From the NCBI GenBank assembly GCA_030762175.1, contig CM060834.1, forward strand, positions 32,603,501 to 32,667,500: DNA of 64,000 bases, written 5' to 3'. The stretch comes from Metallyticus violacea. Its lineage: Eukaryota > Arthropoda > Insecta > Mantodea > Metallyticidae. Position numbers and translations under genes: made by a program. The notes below the pieces were generated by a model. The model saw only the letters and a program-made list of their open reading frames with translations, did not search any database and was not told the DNA's origin. This document shows positions 58,466 to 64,000 of this stretch, one piece after another (position 1 is the stretch's first letter; the number at the start of each line of letters is the position of its first letter).

Positions 58466-59630
58466 TTTGTTTCAAATTAAAAACAAAGCAAATTCATAGT
58501 GGCAAGTTTGAAATCAAAGCCTTGCATCATAAACCAAAGAGACCCAAATAGTAGAGAATGAATTCTAATACAGCGACCACCATAGGCAATCACTTCTGGT
58601 AGTTCTAGGGTTAGTGCAATGCAACATTAGAGAGTGTAAACGTGCAAAACACATGAGGTATATGCACATTTACTGACAGAAGTGTGAGCTGAAATCTGAC
58701 TCACAAATCCCCTTGTATACGATAAGCGGCAATAAAAAGTGTGTATTATGACCAGCATTTTTCAGTTCGTGAATATTATTGCGATGGCCATCGCGTTTCT
58801 CTGAGGGACGGACGATCCGCAAATAACTGGCGAAAACTGGATCCACTTGTTTTTTTCGTACCACTGCCTCGGCATGGGTGCGCAAAGGTCGCGCAAATTA
58901 ACTCTGCTAGCATCTTACAAAACCACTTCGTGTCATAATTATTAGTAGCACATGGTGAATATCAAGACATGTAGAACTGATCTACTTGTATATTTGTGTT
59001 AGTAAGACTGTAAAATCTATAGTTCATTTCCTTTCGATGGTGGTTAAATTTTTGAATTTCTCTTCCTTCTGTTCCTAATTGACTCTTTTTCTTCGTCTTT
59101 CCGTGCTTTTTACCTTTATTTTTTTCTTCTTCCTTGGAGTGTCATCCATAAACTTCACAAGTCCACCTCACATAGTATTATTATTATATTTAATTGTTGT
59201 ACATTTACTTCCTCTTTCTGGTTTCAAGAATTGGGCCTTGCAACCTCTTAACTTCTTCTCCTGGGGCACCTAATTCTCTCATACAGAATGGTTCATTTTT
59301 TAACTTTTCATTCTTTCTGTATTGTATTTCAAGTTTTTAAAAATCTATTTTATCATTAATTGCAAATTCATTTAATATTCTATCTTTTATCGCTTTCGGT
59401 TAAATATAAGCGTAGAAGAAATGTTCGTGTCTGCTTTCACATCGACCAGCATATTATAAAAATCACTATTTAACAATGAATATGTAAAATATTTATTTTG
59501 CACAAAAAGAATATAAATACGTTATTTATAATTAAACTTAAGAGTTTACCGAGCGTAAATAAAGAAAATGTGTCAGTAATGTATAAGGAATATGTTTTTA
59601 CTGTACCAAAATAAAGATTTACTAAGCCGG
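58466..59630. other. Non-coding stretch
   Basis: Short overlapping ORFs on both strands with no recognised motif. Confidence 0.45.
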
Positions 59631-59639
59631 ATAAGCAAT

Positions 59640-59765
59640 TTGCTAAAAATCTACTAAGTAAAGATAGGAAGCAGACCAGGGAAACTACTCGAATGATTTT
59701 CGGACACTCGCCATTCCGGAAACACCTAAGGACAATGGGACTCCACAATGAAATACCACATGTTG
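59640..59765 (+). pseudogene. LINE zinc-knuckle region scrap
   Basis: RKQTRETTRMIFGHSPFRKH followed by LRTMGLHNEIPH aligns with RKKLRRMIGLITGHDQLRKH and LQKMGLFQGEP of the LINE at 38427-38923. The Cys residues after it are lost. Confidence 0.6.
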
Positions 59766-60236
59766 ACTATGTGAACCGTCTGATAAGACTATAATCTCAT
59801 CCTACATAACTATGAAGCTTTGGAAAGACCTCTTAATTAGAATTCAATTCGTTAGTATTTCCTAAGCTTGTATGAAATATTCTAGAGATCACCAAAGGTC
59901 TGTAACTACAATGTTAAGATTGAAGGAATGCACAAATGCCTAATAAAACGTTGTCAAAAATTGACATTAATTTTGGAGGAACATTTAGAACAGATTTTTT
60001 CGTCTTTTTACCGGGGTTGATTGAGTTCTATGGTACATAGTCAAATGACTTTTACTTATTAAAAACGTTGCCTCCATAAGCGGTGAACTCTATTTGTTAG
60101 CATCGCTCTCCACTGCAGTTTCTACTGCAGCAAACTACAATAACTCAAATGCACAGAAATGCACTCGCGATGCATTGGGTGGCTTGACAAGGATGTCTCT
60201 GTAAGCATGTAATGCATTCCCCTTTCTCTTTCCATA

Positions 60237-60240
<4 letters not shown>

Positions 60241-60280
<40 letters not shown>
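60241..60280. repeat. Poly-A run of about 40 bases
   Basis: The longest homopolymer in the window. A tRNA-like B box (GGTTCAAATCCCG) follows about 30 bases later at 60309. It may be the tail of one retroposed copy abutting the head of another. Confidence 0.85.
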
Positions 60281-60283
<3 letters not shown>

Positions 60284-60329
60284 GGATTGTAGAAACTGCC
60301 GCTTTTTAGGTTCAAATCCCGATTAACTA

Positions 60330-61205
60330 TGGTGTTTATAGTTGTAACTGAGTTCCTCAATTTCAAAGGAATGGTTCTCTGTATTGCTGGATTCTGGTCA
60401 TTTATAATTCGAATTATCTTAGGAGTACAGATGGTGACTGGTCGTGAATTTGCCTGTTTCTTGCCCTACCCAGAATGGTTCTATTTTTGGCATCATTTAA
60501 GTGGCAGACACGAGAATACACTGCAGCATACGTATCGCTCACACTACCAAAGTTAGATTCGCTTCGGATGTTTAAACATGTTTAACCTCTAAACTATCTC
60601 CCATCCATCACAAACATTGCTTTGTGTAATTCTTTCTATCCCTTGCCTTAATGAACTAATTTTAGTTTTTCGCAGAGACATAACCCCATAATGTGCAGCT
60701 TTATATCTATACACATGGGATTTGTTCTGTATACAGATATCTGCTTTGTCGCTGAAATTATTCTATAAGATATGCTTTGCGGACATATGCCGGTTTACGC
60801 ACTTACATAGCAGAGGTTAAGTCAAACACAGCGTTTGGAAGATTAGGGCATAAACAAAAGAGTTTCCAGCATATAAAGCCTTTGACCACGGAACTATAAA
60901 CGAACGAAGAAAAAGAGAGAATAAAACAAAGTAGCCTCGTGGTGACATTAGTTGCATCAGGGAGAACAAGAAATTCTAACAAAATTAGTTTGTATTCTCA
61001 GGCAACTACTTGCAGCTGTTAACAGTCATATCTTGTGAGAGGAAAACAAAAATGGCATTCATTGCTACAATGTGCAGCTATAGTAAACAAGTAATGAACT
61101 TTTCTACGTTTTCTTAAAATATATAAATACCGGCAATGACACACCATCTAGGCAATAATTAGGGAGTTTTAGTACCGCTCTTTTAAATGCAAATGAGATC
61201 CTTTG
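60330..61205. other. Non-coding stretch
   Basis: Nothing recognised beyond short spurious ORFs. Confidence 0.45.
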
Positions 61206-61210
61206 AAGCA

Positions 61211-62456
61211 GAGGGGTGTTCTAAAAGTTCTCGGTCTGACTCAGAGGCATCCTGAGGATGGCCAAATTAATATGATAGTTGTTAAGTATCACTTTAGTTG
61301 TCGCGCTGTAAAGTTTCAGACGCGTAAGTATAGTCACTTGTTTGTGACGATCGTGTAAACAAATTATAGTGTTAACATTTTCTACAAAATGGATAAACTG
61401 CAATACGAGCTGTGATAAAGTATTTCGTTTTGAAAGGTTTAACCCAACAGAAATACAAAAGAAGTTAAATTACTCATTAAAGGATTCTTGCCTTCGTTTT
61501 CGAAGTTAAAAAGTGGGCTACTGAATTTAAGCATTCAAAATTATGAACACTCAGGGCGTCCCAAAACTGCTACGACCGATGAGATTGTAACAAAAATTCA
61601 CAATGCAGTACTGAATGATAGCCGACTGAAAGTACGCGAGTTGAATGGTGTTGCAAATACCTCAAAGGTCGTGTCTACTACGTTATACACAAAGTTTTGG
61701 ATGTGGAAAGCTTTTCGCTCGATGCCGCTTTTGTTAACAATGGACCAACAGCGATTCAAATGAACATTCTGCAAGAGTATTTAGACTTGTTTAAGAGCAA
61801 TGCAAGTGAGTTCCTCCGTAGTTTCATAACAGTGGATGAGACATGGATTCATCACTACAGGCCAGAGACTAAGGAGCAGTTTAAACAGTGGGGGCAACAG
61901 ATGAAAGTGCACCAAAAACGGTTCTACCTGCAAGAAAAGTCATGGCTACGGTTTTCTGGGATTCTCATGATGTGATGCTGTGGACTACCTCCAGAAGATC
62001 AAAATCATCACCGGGCGTATTACTCTTCGCTAGTGGACCAACTGAAGGATTCTATTGAGGCTAAATGTCTACACTTTGTGAGAATAAAGGTCTAATCAGA
62101 TAATGCGCCTTCACACACTTCTGGGATTGTTGCTGCAAAACTGCATGACCGTCGCTTCCAAGTGCTTATACATTAGCCATATTCGCAGGATTTGGCTCTC
62201 AGCGATTACTTTTGTTCCCAAACCTGAAGAAATGACTGGGTAGACGAACATTCACATCAAATGATGAGGTTGAAACTGAGACAGACGCTTATTTTTCACA
62301 TGGGACAAATATTATTTTACTGAAGGCATTAAATAGTTGGAAAGTTGTTGGATTAAAGTTTTTGATATACAAGGTTACTATGTTGAAAATAAAAATAACA
62401 TTTCTCTTAAATATTGTGTTTTCGTGGTCAGGCAGAGACATTTTAGAACGCATCTT
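61211..62456 (+). mobile_element. mariner transposon, both inverted termini, transposase decayed
   Basis: The left end GTTCTAAAAGTTCTCGGTCT and the right end (complement) GTTCTAAAATGTCTCTGCCT face each other about 1.25 kb apart, the size of a complete mariner. Between them are transposase blocks in order: KIHNAVLNDSRLKVREL (HTH), FITVDETWIHHYRPETKEQF (first Asp), an SDNAPSHTSG block near 62096-62125 (second Asp), and YSQDLALSDY near 62170-62200 (third Asp). Frameshifts at about 61700 and 61970, plus in-frame stops, inactivate it. Confidence 0.88.
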
Positions 62457-62462
62457 GTATAT

Positions 62463-64000
62463 TACTTATATATTACATGTGACAATAATTTACTGTGAAC
62501 TTAGGTTTTAGACTTTGCTCTGGAAGATCACTGCAACTCGTCTCGTCCCTCTTTAAGAGTTGAATCGATGGCTTAGCATTGTGTTTCCGGTGGACTCCTC
62601 TAGGAAACACCCAACAACCGTCCTCGGATCGACGCACGCGTTGCACGTTCCTTGCATTTTGAACGAGACTCCCCACGTTCTTGACACATTTGACTTAACT
62701 TGATGTGTGACAGACAGCCCCCGGGAATCACGATGGGCATCTGAGGTCACTAGCAATGTCTTAGCTATAAATTAAACGTGACATATTTTTTTAGTCTTTT
62801 GGGTAAAGTTGCAATAGACATTACAGAATAAAAACAACAAGAGACAAGGCTGACTTACCAAATCCAAATGTGCTTGCCAGTTTTTGAGCAATCGCAACAT
62901 TACCGAACAAAAGCAACTTAGGAAAAAAATATTAAAGGGAAATAAATGCATTTATGGGCATAGGGATAAATCGATACTTACTCACGATTTGTGGGAAAAC
63001 AGAGTTGGTGAACCAAAAAGACGCACTCCAGGCAGTAAAATGATTAAGATAAAAAAAGTCACCTAAAGACAACTATTACAGTAAATACTTTACAGTTTTT
63101 GTAGGTTTTTCGGTTCAAATTCAAACAACAATAACAACGATGCAGGTTACCAGGGAAGATAAAATATAAAAGATGTGACAACAATTGAACTCCCCTTAAA
63201 ATATATGTACCAAAAGATAAGACTGACGTTTGAAATTTCAAAGTGGAGATGCCTGGAATAGAGGGGTAAAACCTTAAATATAATGAATGTTTTGTTCTAA
63301 ATTTTCTCCTAACCATATAAATTGACGGGGCTTTTTTAAAATCAGTTTTATTTTAAATAGGTAAGTGTTCAAACTGGCAATTGTTTCATCGAATACCCTG
63401 TATATACAACTTTTTTCAATCAAAGCATTTTGTATTGATATTTCATCACTAGAGTGAAAATTTGCCTTACTTAATTAAAATTAAAGTTTAGTCCATTTCT
63501 CTAAATATAGACAAGTATTTGAGAATTCGAACCATTACAGCTTAATACAGCTCTCTTGTAATTCCATTGCTGTTCTGGCAGATTTAAACATCTTCAATAT
63601 AATTTAAATGAAAAATATAAGTAAACCCAACAAGTTCTTGCAGATTAGGCTTTTAAAATCTTTATTTAGATTTTCCTTTAACCACAAGTTTGTCTCTCGT
63701 GCATAGTGTAAATCTTTGTCATTGACAGTGCGATTAATTATAAAGGTTTAACAATAACAATTTGCATTAGAAATATGCAGCAAACTCCATTATCCATTTA
63801 ATAAGACCATAATGAACGCAAGTTTTAAGTTGAAGGCATCTGTAGGTTTATTAGTTCCAGGATTTGAAATTTAACAGAATGTTATCTACTTATATTGCAA
63901 TAAAGGATTGTCATTTCTGAGTATTGCTATCACCTAAAATGGAAGGCTACACGAAGGATCAACGCTTCCAGAATCTGAAAGGGCATTATAAATACGGTAC
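62463..64000. other. Non-coding end of the window
   Basis: A GC-richer patch at 62490-62760 contains only short minus-strand ORFs (67 codons) without known motifs. The remainder is AT-rich and featureless. Confidence 0.45.

Noticed and set aside
62473..62756. Two minus-strand 67-codon ORFs in a GC-richer patch
   Set aside because: Overlapping frames, no motif, no splice signals that join to other coding sequence.

Overview
This is an AT-rich animal nuclear window, most likely from an arthropod. It has spliceosomal introns of 0.07 to about 8 kb, many tRNA-derived SINEs, mariner/Tc1-type, PIF/Harbinger and hAT-like DNA transposon remnants, non-LTR retrotransposon ends, and triplet and dinucleotide microsatellites. 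The species cannot be named from the sequence. There are no operons, bacterial genes, CRISPR arrays or viral genomes.

One host gene is visible, on the + strand from 7964 to 33479. It encodes the transmembrane segment, cytoplasmic part and C-terminus of a receptor-type protein tyrosine phosphatase (PTP). Nine exons were found: transmembrane (7964-8089), juxtamembrane (11715-11882), start of the PTP domain (15083-15322), three PTP core exons (18632-18769, 20052-20180, 24453-24770), the end of the domain (about 25261-25342), the tail (33243-33379) and a 33-base last exon with the stop (33447-33479). The first six exons all have phase-0 boundaries. Ectodomain exons were not found and probably lie upstream of the window. 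The PTP domain keeps the CX5R active site and Q-loop glutamine, but its WPD loop reads WPA. That is the same change as the laboratory substrate-trapping mutation. The joint into 25261 is one base out of frame, and an alternative readthrough end with a poly(A) signal lies just after the catalytic exon.

The rest is mobile-element sediment. 1-7.9 kb: a hAT-like element (491-2275), SINEs and a mariner scrap. 8-33 kb: large introns with a Harbinger element (13422-14867, TTA target duplication), mariner, Tc1-like and DDE transposase fragments, SINEs with perfect target-site duplications, and a LINE 3' end. 34-38 kb: a 3.7-kb terminal-inverted-repeat element carrying two opposed SINEs. 38-64 kb: LINE C-terminal fragments, a degraded transposase, a 1-kb element with Harbinger-like ends, more SINEs, and a mariner with both inverted repeats (61211-62456).

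The least explained repeat is a family present three times (about 27990-29012 and 48920-49705 on +, 54165-55440 on -). It carries an embedded minisatellite of about 135 bases that varies in copy number between copies.
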